Shown: positions 8,359 to 16,867 of the stretch, in pieces
Position numbering within the stretch: position 1 is the stretch's first letter
Layout of the letters: each line of letters begins with the position of its first letter
DNA from: HGM13233 sp900762805
GTDB lineage: Bacteria; Bacillota; Clostridia; Oscillospirales; Ruminococcaceae
Reading direction: 5' to 3'
Assembly (NCBI GenBank): GCA_937993755.1
Contig: CALKMA010000006.1
Location: 47,975-111,974 of the forward strand
DNA length: 64,000 bases
Notes under the pieces: model-generated
What the model was told of the DNA's origin: nothing
The model's database searches: none
The model's input: only the letters and a program-made list of their open reading frames with translations
Program-made: the position numbers and the translations under genes

Positions 8359-9009
8359 ATGGATATTTTGGAAGTCATGAGGCAGCGCCACAGCGTCCGC
8401 CAGTATACCGACAGGCCGATCGGGCCGGAGGAGCGCCGCGCGCTTGATATGCTGGCGGCGGAGATCAACGACAGTCAGGGGCTGCACATCCAGATCTTCT
8501 ACGATGAACCGGGCTGCTTCGATTCGGCCATGGCGCGCTACGGCAAGTTTTCCGGCGTGAGGAATTATATCTCGCTCGTCGGCCCTAAGACAAAAGAGCT
8601 GGAGGAAACGCTTGGCTACTACGGCGAGCAGCTCGTCCTGCGGGCGCAGGAGCCGGGCCTTCATACCTGCTGGGTGGCGCTGACCCACGGAAAGAGCCGC
8701 GCCGAGGTGGGCCGCGGAGAAAAGGAGGTCTGCCTGATCGCCCTCGGCTATGGCAGCACGGCCGGCGTCCCGCACGAAAGCAAGCCGCTCAGCCAGCTTT
8801 GCCGTTACAGCGACGACCTGCCGGAATGGTTCCTGAAGGGCATGGAGGCCGCAAGCCTTGCGCCGACGGCCATGAACCAGCAGAAATTCTTCTTTGAGCT
8901 GCTGCCGACCGGCCGTGTCGGGGCGACCCCCGGCAAGGGCTTTTATACAAAGCTCGATCCCGGCATTGCGGTGTATCATTTTGAGGCGGCCGCAGGCCGG
9001 GCGCTTTAA
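8359..9009 (+). CDS. Nitroreductase-family protein
   Basis: A 216-residue FMN-dependent nitroreductase-type protein. MRQRHSVRQYTDRPI is the standard N-terminal motif with the arginines that contact FMN phosphate, and AASLAPTAMNQQKFFFEL is the C-terminal cofactor region. Such enzymes reduce nitro groups, quinones or other acceptors with NAD(P)H; the substrate is not predictable. The start at 8359 has GGGAGGA eight bases upstream. A TAGAAT at about 8322 could be a -10 element but lacks a good -35. It closes the co-oriented accessory run. Confidence 0.88.
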   Translation: MDILEVMRQRHSVRQYTDRPIGPEERRALDMLAAEINDSQGLHIQIFYDEPGCFDSAMARYGKFSGVRNYISLVGPKTKELEETLGYYGEQLVLRAQEPGLHTCWVALTHGKSRAEVGRGEKEVCLIALGYGSTAGVPHESKPLSQLCRYSDDLPEWFLKGMEAASLAPTAMNQQKFFFELLPTGRVGATPGKGFYTKLDPGIAVYHFEAAAGRAL

Positions 9010-9585
9010 CGCCGCGGAGCAGGGAGCATCTTCAGGCAGCGGTTTTCTCTCTTTCGCCGCCGGAAAGCCGACCGCTCTTTATACAGGCCCGCCGCAGCGC
9101 CGTTCGGCGCCGCGGCGGGTCTGCTGTATGGAAAAAAGCGTTTATCTGCCGCCCGAAAACGCCTGCGTCGGCTTGCTTTGCGGCCGATCGCTCCGGCGCT
9201 CATGCCGCAAATGGAGGGAAAGAAGGATATCATATCGGCTTGGAGCGCACGCGGATTTACGGGCACTCAGGGCATGGCGGCAGGGGAGGGGGGAACGGCT
9301 CGCCGCCTGCCGGACGCCGCGGATGGGAAGAAGGCCGGCCTGCCTGCTCAGGCAATGCGGCGCTGCGCCGGCGGCCGCGAGAGACGCCGGGGAGATCGGG
9401 GGCAAGCCGGCTCTGCGCCACGCCCGTCGTGAGAGACGGCAGGCAGCAGCGGAAAATTACGCGCGGCCCTGCCCTCTTACCGCGTGAGACGAGGGGCGGG
9501 CGCTCCGGCTCTGCCGGTCAAGTCTCCTGCCGCGCGTACATCGGGCCGCGGCACGGCCAAATATAAAGCTTTATCCACGGCGGGC
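9010..9585. other. Gene-free GC-rich interval
   Basis: No credible gene is seen. The reading frames that stay open across it are low-complexity, Arg/Ala/Pro-rich products typical of GC-rich non-coding DNA. The one clear structure is a strong inverted repeat at about 9087-9119 (arms CCCGCCGC and GCGGCGGG) without a following T-run. It may help end transcription from the nitroreductase gene. Confidence 0.5.
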
Positions 9586-9614
9586 TTGCATTCTCAACAG
9601 AGGCGGCCTAGAAT
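9586..9614 (+). promoter_or_regulatory. Sigma-A-type promoter for the DMT transporter
   Basis: TTGCAT at 9586-9591 and TAGAAT at 9609-9614 are separated by exactly 17 bases. Transcription would start near 9621, leaving an untranslated leader of about 100 bases before the ATG at 9721, which contains a short hairpin (GGAGC AGCT GCTCC region near 9645-9658). Confidence 0.7.
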
Positions 9615-9720
9615 GAAAGAAACAAGAGGCACTCAAAGACTCAAGGAGCAGCTGCTCCGCCGCCCGGAAAGCGACCTCCTGCATGACGCTTCAGATAAGA
9701 CAGAGAGCAAGGTGGAACAT

Positions 9721-10593
9721 ATGTGGGTATTATTTGCGTTCGGGTCGGCATTATTTGCCGGACTCACGGCCGTTCTTGCCAAATGCGGCATACGAAAGAC
9801 CAATTCTGATGTGGCCACGGCCATCCGCACCATCATTGTGCTGATTTTTTCGTGGCTCATGGTGTGGATCGTCGGCTCGGCACCGACGATAACGGAGCTG
9901 TCGGCCAGAACATGGCTGTTTCTCATCCTTTCGGGATTGGTCACCGGCGCCTCGTGGCTCTGCTATTTCAAGGCCCTGCAGCTGGGGGATGTCAACAAGG
10001 TCGTGCCCATCGACAAATCCAGCACGGTGCTGACCATTCTGCTGGCTCTCATCGTTCTGAACGAAAAGGTCACATGGCTCAAGGGCTGCGCCGTCGTTCT
10101 CATCGGCGTCGGCACGGTGCTGATGATCGAAAAGAAGCCGTCGGCAGGGGAGAAGCCCAGGGGGCGGGGCTGGATGATCTACGCGCTGCTTTCCGCCGTC
10201 TTTGCCAGCCTGACCTCCATTCTCGGCAAGCTCGGCATCGAAGGCGTCGAGTCCAACCTCGGCACGGCCATCCGCACCGGCGTGGTGCTGCTTATGGCCT
10301 GGCTCATCGTCTTTATCAAGGGGGAGCAGCATACGCTGCGGCAGATCCCGCGCCGCGAGCTGTGCTTCATCTGCCTGTCCGGTCTGGCCACCGGCGGCTC
10401 GTGGCTGTGCTATTATAAGGCGCTTCAGGACGGCCTTGCCAGCGTTGTGGTGCCCATCGACAAGCTGAGTATTCTGGTTTCGATCGGCTTCTCGGCGCTT
10501 GTTTTCAAGGAGCGCCTGTCGGCCAAAGCGGCGATCGGGCTTGTGCTTATCGTCGCGGGGACGCTGCTGATGCTGGTAAAGCTGCCGGCCTGA
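9721..10593 (+). CDS. EamA/DMT-family transporter
   Basis: A 290-residue protein with ten hydrophobic segments arranged as two five-helix EamA repeats. The repeat is visible as matching motifs: ASWLCYFKALQLGDVNKVVPIDK in the first half and GSWLCYYKALQDGLASVVVPIDK in the second. It would export a small metabolite across the cytoplasmic membrane; the substrate is unknown. ATG 9721 follows AAGGTGG. Longer in-frame starts upstream would add a basic, non-membrane extension lying inside the predicted leader and are rejected. Confidence 0.88.
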   Translation: MWVLFAFGSALFAGLTAVLAKCGIRKTNSDVATAIRTIIVLIFSWLMVWIVGSAPTITELSARTWLFLILSGLVTGASWLCYFKALQLGDVNKVVPIDKSSTVLTILLALIVLNEKVTWLKGCAVVLIGVGTVLMIEKKPSAGEKPRGRGWMIYALLSAVFASLTSILGKLGIEGVESNLGTAIRTGVVLLMAWLIVFIKGEQHTLRQIPRRELCFICLSGLATGGSWLCYYKALQDGLASVVVPIDKLSILVSIGFSALVFKERLSAKAAIGLVLIVAGTLLMLVKLPA

Positions 10594-10735
10594 GCGTCCT
10601 TCTCCTTCCGGCCTGAGGAAACAGGGCGGGCGGCGCGGCTCATGGCCGCGCCTGCCCGGTCTGCTGAAAGCAGGATACCGCAGGGTGCGGCCGGCAGCGG
10701 CGCGGCCCTGCCCCCGTTTGTTGGGGCGGATAAGG

Positions 10736-10775
10736 AAAAAGCCGGACAGGGAAGCGTTGCTTCCCTGTCCGGTTT
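10736..10775. terminator. Bidirectional intrinsic terminator between DMT transporter and pckA
   Basis: A perfect 14-bp stem, CCGGACAGGGAAGC at 10742-10755 with its complement at 10759-10772, closes a three-base loop. It is flanked by AAAAA on the left and TTT on the right, so it can end both the rightward transporter transcript and the leftward pckA transcript. Confidence 0.88.
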
Positions 10776-10841
10776 CGTATGTCTGTCAGCGGGCCGCCGT
10801 GAGGCGGCGGGCTTTTCGGGCGGGCGCTTGGGCAGCTGTGC

Positions 10842-12446
10842 TTACAGCTGCGGGCCGGCGGCCACCAGCGCCTTGCCGGCTTCATTGCCCTCATACTTGG
10901 CAAAGTTCTTGATAAAGCGGGAGGCGAGATCCTTGGCCTTCTCTTCCCAGACAGAGGCGTCGGCATAGGTGTCGCGCGGATCGAGGATCTCGGTGGCGAC
11001 GCCGTTGAGCTCGGTGGGTACTTCAAAGTTGAAGTAGGAGATGGTCTTGGTCGGGGCCTTGTTGATATCGCCCGACAGGATGGCGTCAATGATGCCGCGG
11101 GTATCCTTGATGGAGATGCGCTTGCCGGTGCCGTTCCAGCCGGTGTTGACCAGATAGGCCTTCGCGCCGCTCTTTTCCATTTTCTTGACCAGCTCCTCGG
11201 CGTACTTCGTCGGATGCAGCTCGAGGAACGCCTGACCGAAGCAGGCGGAGAAGGTCGGGGTCGGCTCGGTGATGCCGCGCTCGGTGCCGGCCAGCTTGGC
11301 GGTGAAGCCCGACAGGAAGTAATACTTGGTCTGCTCCGGGGTCAGGATGGAAACAGGGGGCAGCACGCCGAAGGCGTCGGCCGACAGGAAGATGACCTGC
11401 TTGGCATCGGGGGCCGAGGAAACGGGCCGCACGATATTTTCGATGTGATAGATGGGGTAGGAAACGCGGGTGTTCTCGGTAACGCTCTTGTCGGCGAAAT
11501 CGATCTTGCCGTCGGCGTCAAGCGTGACGTTTTCGAGCAGGGCGTTGCGCTTGATGGCGTTGTAGATGTCAGGCTCGGAATCCTTGTCAAGATTGATGAC
11601 CTTGGCATAGCAGCCGCCCTCGAAATTGAAGACGCCGTTGTCGTCCCAGCCGTGCTCATCGTCGCCGACCAGCAGGCGCTTGGGATCAGTCGAAAGGGTG
11701 GTCTTGCCGGTGCCGGAAAGGCCGAAGAAAATGGCGGTATTCTTGCCGTCGAGGTCGGTGTTGGCCGAGCAGTGCATCGAAGCCATGCCCTTGAGCGGCA
11801 GATAGTAGTTCATCATCGAGAACATGCCCTTCTTCATCTCGCCGCCGTACCAGGTGTTGAGGATGACCTGCTCGCGCGAGGTGATGTTGAAGGCCACGCA
11901 GGTCTCGGAATTGAGGCCGAGCTCCTTGTAATGATCGACCTTCGCCTTGGAGGCGGTGTAAACCACGAAGTCCGGTTCAAAGGTCTTGAGCTCCTCCTCG
12001 GTCGGGCGGATGAACATATTCTTGACGAAGTGAGCCTGCCAGGCGACCTCCATCACAAAGCGGATGGCCATGCGGGTGTCATGGTTGGCGCCGCAGTAGG
12101 CGTCCATCACGAACAGACGCTTGCCGGAAAGCTCCTTCTGCGCCAGCGCCTTGACGGCCTTCCAGGTATCCTCCGACATGGGATGGTTGTCGTTCTTGTA
12201 CTCGTCAGAGGTCCACCAAACGGTGTCCTTGGAGTTCTCGTCCATGACGATATACTTATCTTTGGGGGAACGGCCGGTGAAGATGCCGGTCATTACGTTG
12301 ACGGCGCCAAGCTCGCTGACCTGACCCTTTTCATAACCCTCAAGACCGGGCTTGGTCTCTTCTTCGAACAGCAGTTCGTAAGAGGGATTGTGGATGATCT
12401 CGGTGGCACCGGTGATGCCGTACTTGCTCAGATCCAATTCTGCCAT
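10842..12446 (-). CDS. pckA: Phosphoenolpyruvate carboxykinase (ATP)
   Basis: A 534-residue ATP-dependent PEP carboxykinase, interconverting oxaloacetate plus ATP and PEP plus CO2 plus ADP. In anaerobes it often runs in the carboxylating direction. Motifs: the PEPCK P-loop GLSGTGKTTLS near residue 240, LLVGDDEHGW metal-binding kinase-2 motif, YGGEMKKGMFSMMNYYLP and SGFTAKLAGTE. Start choice: an ATG at 12452 lies only two bases from AAGGGAG, while the ATG at 12446 (MAELDLSKYG) is eight bases away, so the latter is used. Single-gene transcript with its own promoter and terminator. Confidence 0.96.
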   Translation of the reverse strand: MAELDLSKYGITGATEIIHNPSYELLFEEETKPGLEGYEKGQVSELGAVNVMTGIFTGRSPKDKYIVMDENSKDTVWWTSDEYKNDNHPMSEDTWKAVKALAQKELSGKRLFVMDAYCGANHDTRMAIRFVMEVAWQAHFVKNMFIRPTEEELKTFEPDFVVYTASKAKVDHYKELGLNSETCVAFNITSREQVILNTWYGGEMKKGMFSMMNYYLPLKGMASMHCSANTDLDGKNTAIFFGLSGTGKTTLSTDPKRLLVGDDEHGWDDNGVFNFEGGCYAKVINLDKDSEPDIYNAIKRNALLENVTLDADGKIDFADKSVTENTRVSYPIYHIENIVRPVSSAPDAKQVIFLSADAFGVLPPVSILTPEQTKYYFLSGFTAKLAGTERGITEPTPTFSACFGQAFLELHPTKYAEELVKKMEKSGAKAYLVNTGWNGTGKRISIKDTRGIIDAILSGDINKAPTKTISYFNFEVPTELNGVATEILDPRDTYADASVWEEKAKDLASRFIKNFAKYEGNEAGKALVAAGPQL

Positions 12447-12634
12447 TTTCATAGCTCCCTTACATATTACTATTTTTAGCTGTACGGGGCCGCTTCTTCG
12501 GTAAGGCTCTGCCTCACGAGAGCGCCTGCGCACCACCGAAAAGGGCGGGGACAGCGCCTCGTGCATGACGGGCTTTGCCGAAGAAACAGAGCTTTCCGGG
12601 TGGAAACCCCTTGTTCCCCACACTAACTGTTACC

Positions 12635-12663
12635 ATGATAAAACCCCGGCGGCGCAAAGTCAA
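12635..12663 (-). promoter_or_regulatory. Sigma-A-type promoter of pckA
   Basis: Reading leftward, TTGACT (12663-12658) and TATCAT (12640-12635) are 17 bases apart. Transcription would start near 12628 and give a leader of about 180 bases ahead of pckA, long enough to hold regulation, though no known riboswitch was recognised. Confidence 0.8.
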
Positions 12664-13021
12664 GAGTGCAAATAAAATTTCCGCAAAATCACTTATGAAG
12701 GGAGGCTTTTCACGGCAAAATTTGTTTATTTTTTGTCAATTGCCGCGCGGCGGCCGGCAAAGACAGAAGACCGCCCCCCGATTTGCGGGAGTTGTCTTGG
12801 CGATCGGAGCAGCCTGCCCCGGCGCCGCCTCATCCCGGCGGGCGGCAGGGCATGAAGACGGCATATCACTGCATAAGCCGCCGGCGGAGTACGGGACGGC
12901 CTCTGTTCAAGGCGGCCCCCGTTTTTATCTGCTTTCTCCGGCGTTTATGGGCGGCTTTTTCCGGCCGGCGCCTGTTCCTTCAGGTAGCGGCGGATGATAT
13001 CATTCGGGCCTGCCCGCGCTG
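12664..13021. other. Interval upstream of the pckA promoter, no gene seen
   Basis: An AT-rich patch near 12664-12740 lies just upstream of the pckA promoter and could bind regulators or act as an UP element. The remainder is GC-rich with no convincing coding sequence. Confidence 0.4.
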
Positions 13022-13050
13022 TTGCACCGCGCGGCCGCGTATGTTATACT
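13022..13050 (+). promoter_or_regulatory. Sigma-A-type promoter of the small monooxygenase gene
   Basis: TTGCAC at 13022-13027 and TATACT at 13045-13050 are 17 bases apart, about 60 bases before the start codon at 13112. Confidence 0.7.
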
Positions 13051-13111
13051 GTTGAAAAAGAGAACAGCGGCGGCGCGGTACCGATGCCGGCCGCCTTTGG
13101 GAGGAAATGAC

Positions 13112-13408
13112 ATGAGCCTGACGGTCAATCTGTATTACACGGGGCGCGACGGCAGCGCCCGCGAATTCGTGCGGGAGATGGTCGCATCCGGCCTGCTCGA
13201 CCGCGTCCGCGCCGAGGAGGGCAACGAGAGGTACGAATACTTCTTTCCAATGGACGACCCGGAAACGGTGCTGCTCATCGACCGCTGGCACGACCAGGCG
13301 GCGCTCGATGCCCATCACCGCTCGCCCATGATGGCCGAGATTGCGGCGCTGCGCGACAAGCACCGGCTGCGCCTGCGCGTTGAGCGATACGGGGATTATA
13401 AGGAATAG
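13112..13408 (+). CDS. Antibiotic biosynthesis monooxygenase (ABM)-domain protein
   Basis: A 98-residue ferredoxin-like-fold protein of the YgiN/ABM type. The family pattern is clear: REFVREMVASGLLDRVRAEEGNERYEYFFPMDDPETVLLIDRW followed by HDQAALDAHHRSPMMAEI, whose His-containing helix is typical. These proteins are small, often dimeric, and act as quinol oxidases, heme-degrading enzymes or uncharacterised oxygenases. In an anaerobe the role is unclear. GGGAGGAA lies upstream of the ATG at 13112, which is preferred over an in-frame ATG at 13022 inside the promoter. Confidence 0.82.
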   Translation: MSLTVNLYYTGRDGSAREFVREMVASGLLDRVRAEEGNERYEYFFPMDDPETVLLIDRWHDQAALDAHHRSPMMAEIAALRDKHRLRLRVERYGDYKE

Positions 13409-13458
13409 CGCGGGCCGCCGCTCCTGACGGGTATGACAGCAGCCCGTCCTGCGCGGCC

Positions 13459-13873
13459 GGCGGCGCTGACAGCCGCCGAAAATCAGGACAATCGCGTTGT
13501 GCCGGTCGGGCGCGGCCCGCGCCGGGCCTGGCCGCCGCACGATATGCGGCAGGCAGCCGGACGGGTCTTTTTCCGGCGAAAAGGAAGATGATATGGACGT
13601 TATAGTGATCGGCGGCGGGACCGCCGGCATGATGGCGGCGCTGACAGCCGCCGAAAATCAGGACAATCGCGTTGCGCCGGTCGGGCGCGGCCCGCGCCGG
13701 GCCTGGCCGCCGCACGATATGCGGCAGGCAGCCGGACGGGTCTTTTTCCGGCGAAAAGGAAGATGATATGGACGTTATAGTGATCGGCGGCGGGGCCGCC
13801 GGCATGATGGCGGCGCTGACAGCCGCCGAAAATCAGGACAATCGCGTTGTGCTGGTCGAGCGCGGCCCGCGCC
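13459..13873 (+). repeat. Tandem duplication (175-bp unit, about 2.4 copies) of a flavoprotein gene 5' end
   Basis: The same segment begins at 13461, 13636 and 13811, a period of exactly 175 bases. Each full unit contains part of the Rossmann region of the downstream flavoprotein, then its upstream non-coding stretch, ribosome binding site and start codon. The third copy continues into the intact gene and departs from the unit near 13873. The copies differ by only a few substitutions, for example T/C at 13500 versus 13675 and A/G at 13620 versus 13795, so the duplication is recent but not brand new. Confidence 0.95.
13593..13766 (+). pseudogene. Truncated duplicate of the flavoprotein start
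   Basis: Created by the tandem duplication: it has the same AAAAGGAAG ribosome binding site and ATG as the real gene and encodes the first 30 or so residues (MDVIVIGGGTAGMMAALTAA) before running into the duplicated upstream DNA and a stop, 57 residues in all. It could be translated just before the true gene, but cannot fold as an FAD enzyme. Confidence 0.75.
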
Positions 13874-14991
13874 TGGGGCGCAAGCTCGCCGTGACCGGCA
13901 ACGGGCGCTGCAACCTTGCCAACCGCGAGCTCTCGCCGGCGCGCTATCACGGCCGGCAGCCCGCGTTTGTCCGCCCGGCGCTGGGCGCCTTCGGCGTGGA
14001 GGCGACGCTGGCCTTTTTCCGCGGGCTGGGACTGGTGACGGTGACCGAGCCGTCGGGGCGTGTCTATCCGCATTCCGATCAGGCGGGGAGCGTCGTCGAT
14101 GTGCTGCGGCTGGCGCTGGCCGGCAGGGGTGTGACGGTGCTGACCGACAGCCCTGTGACGGAGGCCGTCCGCCGGGACGGCTGCTTTTCTGTGACGGCAG
14201 CCGGCCGCACGCTGAAGGCCGACCGCCTTATCATCGCCTGCGGCGGCGCGGCAGGCACGCGCGCCGGCGGCTGCATGGACGGCTACCGTCTGCTTGCCGC
14301 CTTTGGACACAGCTGTACGCCGCTGCTGCCCTCGCTGGTGCAGCTCAAAACCGACAACGCCTTTACCCGCCCGCTCAAGGGGGTGCGCGCCGTCGCCGCC
14401 GTGGCCGTTGAGCAGGGCGGGCGGGTGCTTGCGCGGTCGCGGGGCGAGGTGCAGTTCACCGATTACGGCGTCAGCGGGCCGGCAGTCTTTGATATCGCGC
14501 GCGCCGCCGTGTCGGCGGGCACCGGGGCCGCCGTCGCTCTTGATCTGCTGCCGCAGCTGGACGAGGCCGAGCTGCTGGCGCTGCTGGCGGCGCGAAAGCA
14601 GGCCGGCCTGACGGCGGAAAACCTGCTGACGGGCATTCTGCACAACAAGCTGGGGCGCACCGTTGTGACCTCGCTTGGCATTTCACTGGCCGCGCCTGTT
14701 TCAGAGCTGGCCGAGGGGCAGCTCGCAGCCGTCGCCCGGCACGTCAAGCGCACGGTCCTGCCGGTGACCGGCAGCCTCGGCATGGAGGGCGCACAGGTGA
14801 CGGCGGGCGGCGTTTCGACCGCTGAATTTGATGAAAACACCATGCGGAGCCGCCTGGTTCCTGGGCTTTATGCCGCCGGCGAGGTGCTGGATATCGACGG
14901 TGACTGCGGCGGCTACAACCTGCAGTGGGCGTGGTCGAGCGGCCGTCTGGCCGGCCGGCTGCTGGAGCGGGGGACGGCGGCGGAGCAGTGA
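13768..14991 (+). CDS. NAD(P)/FAD-dependent oxidoreductase, HI0933/BaiN family
   Basis: A 407-residue flavoprotein of the HI0933-like family. It has the N-terminal dinucleotide-binding motif IVIGGGAAGMMAALTAAE, the family signature LGRKLAVTGNGRCNLANR, and the C-terminal FAD motif GLYAAGEVLDIDGDCGGYNLQWAWSSG. One family member, BaiN, reduces bile-acid intermediates in Clostridium, but most are uncharacterised, so the reaction is open. ATG 13768 follows AAAAGGAAG. The 5' end is duplicated upstream. The next flavoprotein gene begins 41 bases after its stop, so the two probably form an operon. Confidence 0.9.
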   Translation: MDVIVIGGGAAGMMAALTAAENQDNRVVLVERGPRLGRKLAVTGNGRCNLANRELSPARYHGRQPAFVRPALGAFGVEATLAFFRGLGLVTVTEPSGRVYPHSDQAGSVVDVLRLALAGRGVTVLTDSPVTEAVRRDGCFSVTAAGRTLKADRLIIACGGAAGTRAGGCMDGYRLLAAFGHSCTPLLPSLVQLKTDNAFTRPLKGVRAVAAVAVEQGGRVLARSRGEVQFTDYGVSGPAVFDIARAAVSAGTGAAVALDLLPQLDEAELLALLAARKQAGLTAENLLTGILHNKLGRTVVTSLGISLAAPVSELAEGQLAAVARHVKRTVLPVTGSLGMEGAQVTAGGVSTAEFDENTMRSRLVPGLYAAGEVLDIDGDCGGYNLQWAWSSGRLAGRLLERGTAAEQ

Positions 14992-15032
14992 GGCGGCCCC
15001 ATCGCCCGCCATTTCTTATTCAGGAGATTAAA

Positions 15033-16640
15033 ATGATCAAGATTAGCGGCATATCCTTTCCGGCTGACCGGGATCACGAAAAAGAGCTGGCGGCGGTCTG
15101 CGCCGCCCGCCTTTCGGTCAGCCCGCGTGATATCACCTCGCTCAGGCTGTTGCGCCGCTCAGTCGATGCCCGGAAAAAGGAGGACGTGCGCGTCGTCTGC
15201 ACGGTTGGCGTGACGGTGCGGGGCCATGAGCGGCAGCTGGTGCGGCGGGCGCGCGACAAAAGGATCGTGCTGGAGGAGGCGCGGCCCTATCTTCCGCCGA
15301 CGCCTGCCGCCCTGCCGCCGACGCGGCCGGTCGTTGTCGGCTTCGGGCCGGCGGGGATGTTCGCGGCGCTGCTGCTGGCACGTGCCGGTCTGCGCCCCAT
15401 CGTGCTGGAGCGCGGGCAGGACGTTGACACCCGCCATGAGGCGGTCGAACGCTTCTGGCAGACCGGCCGGCTCGACACAGAGAGCAACGTGCAGTTCGGT
15501 GAGGGCGGGGCCGGCACCTTTTCGGACGGCAAGCTTAATACCGGCACCGGCGACAGCCGCATCCCCTATGTGCTGGAGCAGATGGTGCGCTTCGGCGCGC
15601 CGCCGCGCATCTGTTATGACGCCAAGCCGCATATCGGGACCGACATCCTCCGCCGTGTCGTCAAAAATCTGCGGCAGGAGGTGCTGTGCCTCGGCGGCGA
15701 GGTGCGCTTCGGCGCGCGTCTGACCGGCCTGGAGACACAGCATGGCCGCGTTGCCGCCGTTTGCTACGAGCAGCAGGGGAACCGGGTGCGCCTGCCGGCC
15801 GGGGCCGTCGTTCTGGCCATCGGCCACAGCGCGCGGGACACCTTTGTCATGCTGCACGATATGGGCCTGCCCATGGAGCCCAAGCCCTTTGCCATGGGGG
15901 TGCGCATCGAGCACCGGCAGTGCGATATCGACCGTGTGCAGTACGGCCGGTTTGCCGGAAGCCCTGCGCTCGGCCCGGCCGACTACAAGCTGAGCTGCCA
16001 TACGGCGCTCGGCTCGGCCTACACCTTCTGTATGTGCCCCGGCGGCTATGTTGTGGCGGCAGCCTCCGAGGAGGGCGGCGTCGCCACCAACGGCATGAGC
16101 TATTCCGGCCGCGCCGGCAGCCATGCCAACGCCGCGCTGCTGGTGGGGCTCGACCCCGCCGACTTTCCGTATGAGGGGCCGCTTGGCGGCATGTACTGGC
16201 AGCGCGATATCGAACGGGCGGCCTTCTGCGCCGCCGGCGGCCGTTACTTCGCGCCGTGCGAGACGGTCGGCAGCTTTCTGGACCGGCCGGCCGACGACCC
16301 CGTTGAGCCGACCTACCGGCCGGGAACGGTGCCCTGCCGCCTGACCGACGTGCTGCCGGCCCGCATCACAGACGTGCTGCGGGAGGTCCTGCCTGTGCTC
16401 GGCCGGCAGCTGCCCGGCTTTGACGACCCCAACGCCGTCATGACGGCGCCTGAGACGCGAAGCTCGTCGCCTGTGCGCATCCTGCGCGGGGCTGACGGAC
16501 AGTCGGCGCTGCGCGGCCTTTTCCCGTGCGGGGAGGGGGCCGGCTATGCCGGAGGCATCACCTCGGCCGCCGTTGACGGTCTGCGCACGGCCGAGGCGGT
16601 TATAACGAGCCTGGGGGAGGACCCGGCCGCGCCCCGGTGA
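15033..16640 (+). CDS. Uncharacterised FAD-dependent dehydrogenase (COG2509-like)
   Basis: A 535-residue flavoprotein. Residues 1-85 form a small N-terminal domain with RLSVSPRDITSLRLLRRSVDARKK; then comes the FAD motif VVVGFGPAGMFAALLLARAG, ERFWQTGRLDTESNVQFGEGGAG, and the C-terminal GLFPCGEGAGYAGGITSAAVDG. This arrangement is typical of the COG2509 dehydrogenases found across Clostridia; the substrate is unknown. The start at 15033 follows CAGGAG. It follows the HI0933-type gene directly. Confidence 0.9.
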   Translation: MIKISGISFPADRDHEKELAAVCAARLSVSPRDITSLRLLRRSVDARKKEDVRVVCTVGVTVRGHERQLVRRARDKRIVLEEARPYLPPTPAALPPTRPVVVGFGPAGMFAALLLARAGLRPIVLERGQDVDTRHEAVERFWQTGRLDTESNVQFGEGGAGTFSDGKLNTGTGDSRIPYVLEQMVRFGAPPRICYDAKPHIGTDILRRVVKNLRQEVLCLGGEVRFGARLTGLETQHGRVAAVCYEQQGNRVRLPAGAVVLAIGHSARDTFVMLHDMGLPMEPKPFAMGVRIEHRQCDIDRVQYGRFAGSPALGPADYKLSCHTALGSAYTFCMCPGGYVVAAASEEGGVATNGMSYSGRAGSHANAALLVGLDPADFPYEGPLGGMYWQRDIERAAFCAAGGRYFAPCETVGSFLDRPADDPVEPTYRPGTVPCRLTDVLPARITDVLREVLPVLGRQLPGFDDPNAVMTAPETRSSSPVRILRGADGQSALRGLFPCGEGAGYAGGITSAAVDGLRTAEAVITSLGEDPAAPR

Positions 16641-16711
16641 GCAAATATGCCTGCCCGGCCGCCCTTTCCGACCGGCTCCCGTGCAGCCTGCTATGAAGAA
16701 CCTTTTCAGAC

Positions 16712-16743
16712 AGCGCCGCTCCGATCCTTGGAGCGGCGCTTTG
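16712..16743 (+). terminator. Intrinsic terminator after the flavoprotein operon
   Basis: An 11-bp stem (AGCGCCGCTCC, 16712-16722, with its complement at 16730-16740) followed by TTTG, 70 bases after the stop codon of the flavoprotein gene. Confidence 0.75.
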
Positions 16744-16792
16744 CTGTACGCAGGTGCGGCGGCCCTTTGGCTGAAAGAGCGGCAATTGCAGC

Positions 16793-16830
16793 AGACCGCT
16801 GCCTGTGCCAAGCACAGGCAGCGGTCTTTC
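16793..16830. terminator. Strong hairpin between convergent operons
   Basis: A perfect 15-bp stem (GACCGCTGCCTGTGC, 16794-16808, complement 16812-16826) with a CAA loop and TTTC on the right. It lies 40 bases past the end of the leftward SDR gene, so it probably terminates that transcript and backs up the rightward terminator. Confidence 0.7.
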
Positions 16831-16867
16831 ATCATACGGAAGCAGAGGCCGGCGGCCTCTGGCGGCC

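Noticed and set aside
11214..12479. Plus-strand open frame of 421 codons
   Set aside because: It is antisense to pckA with a repetitive Gly/Ala/Asp/Leu composition typical of a shadow frame.
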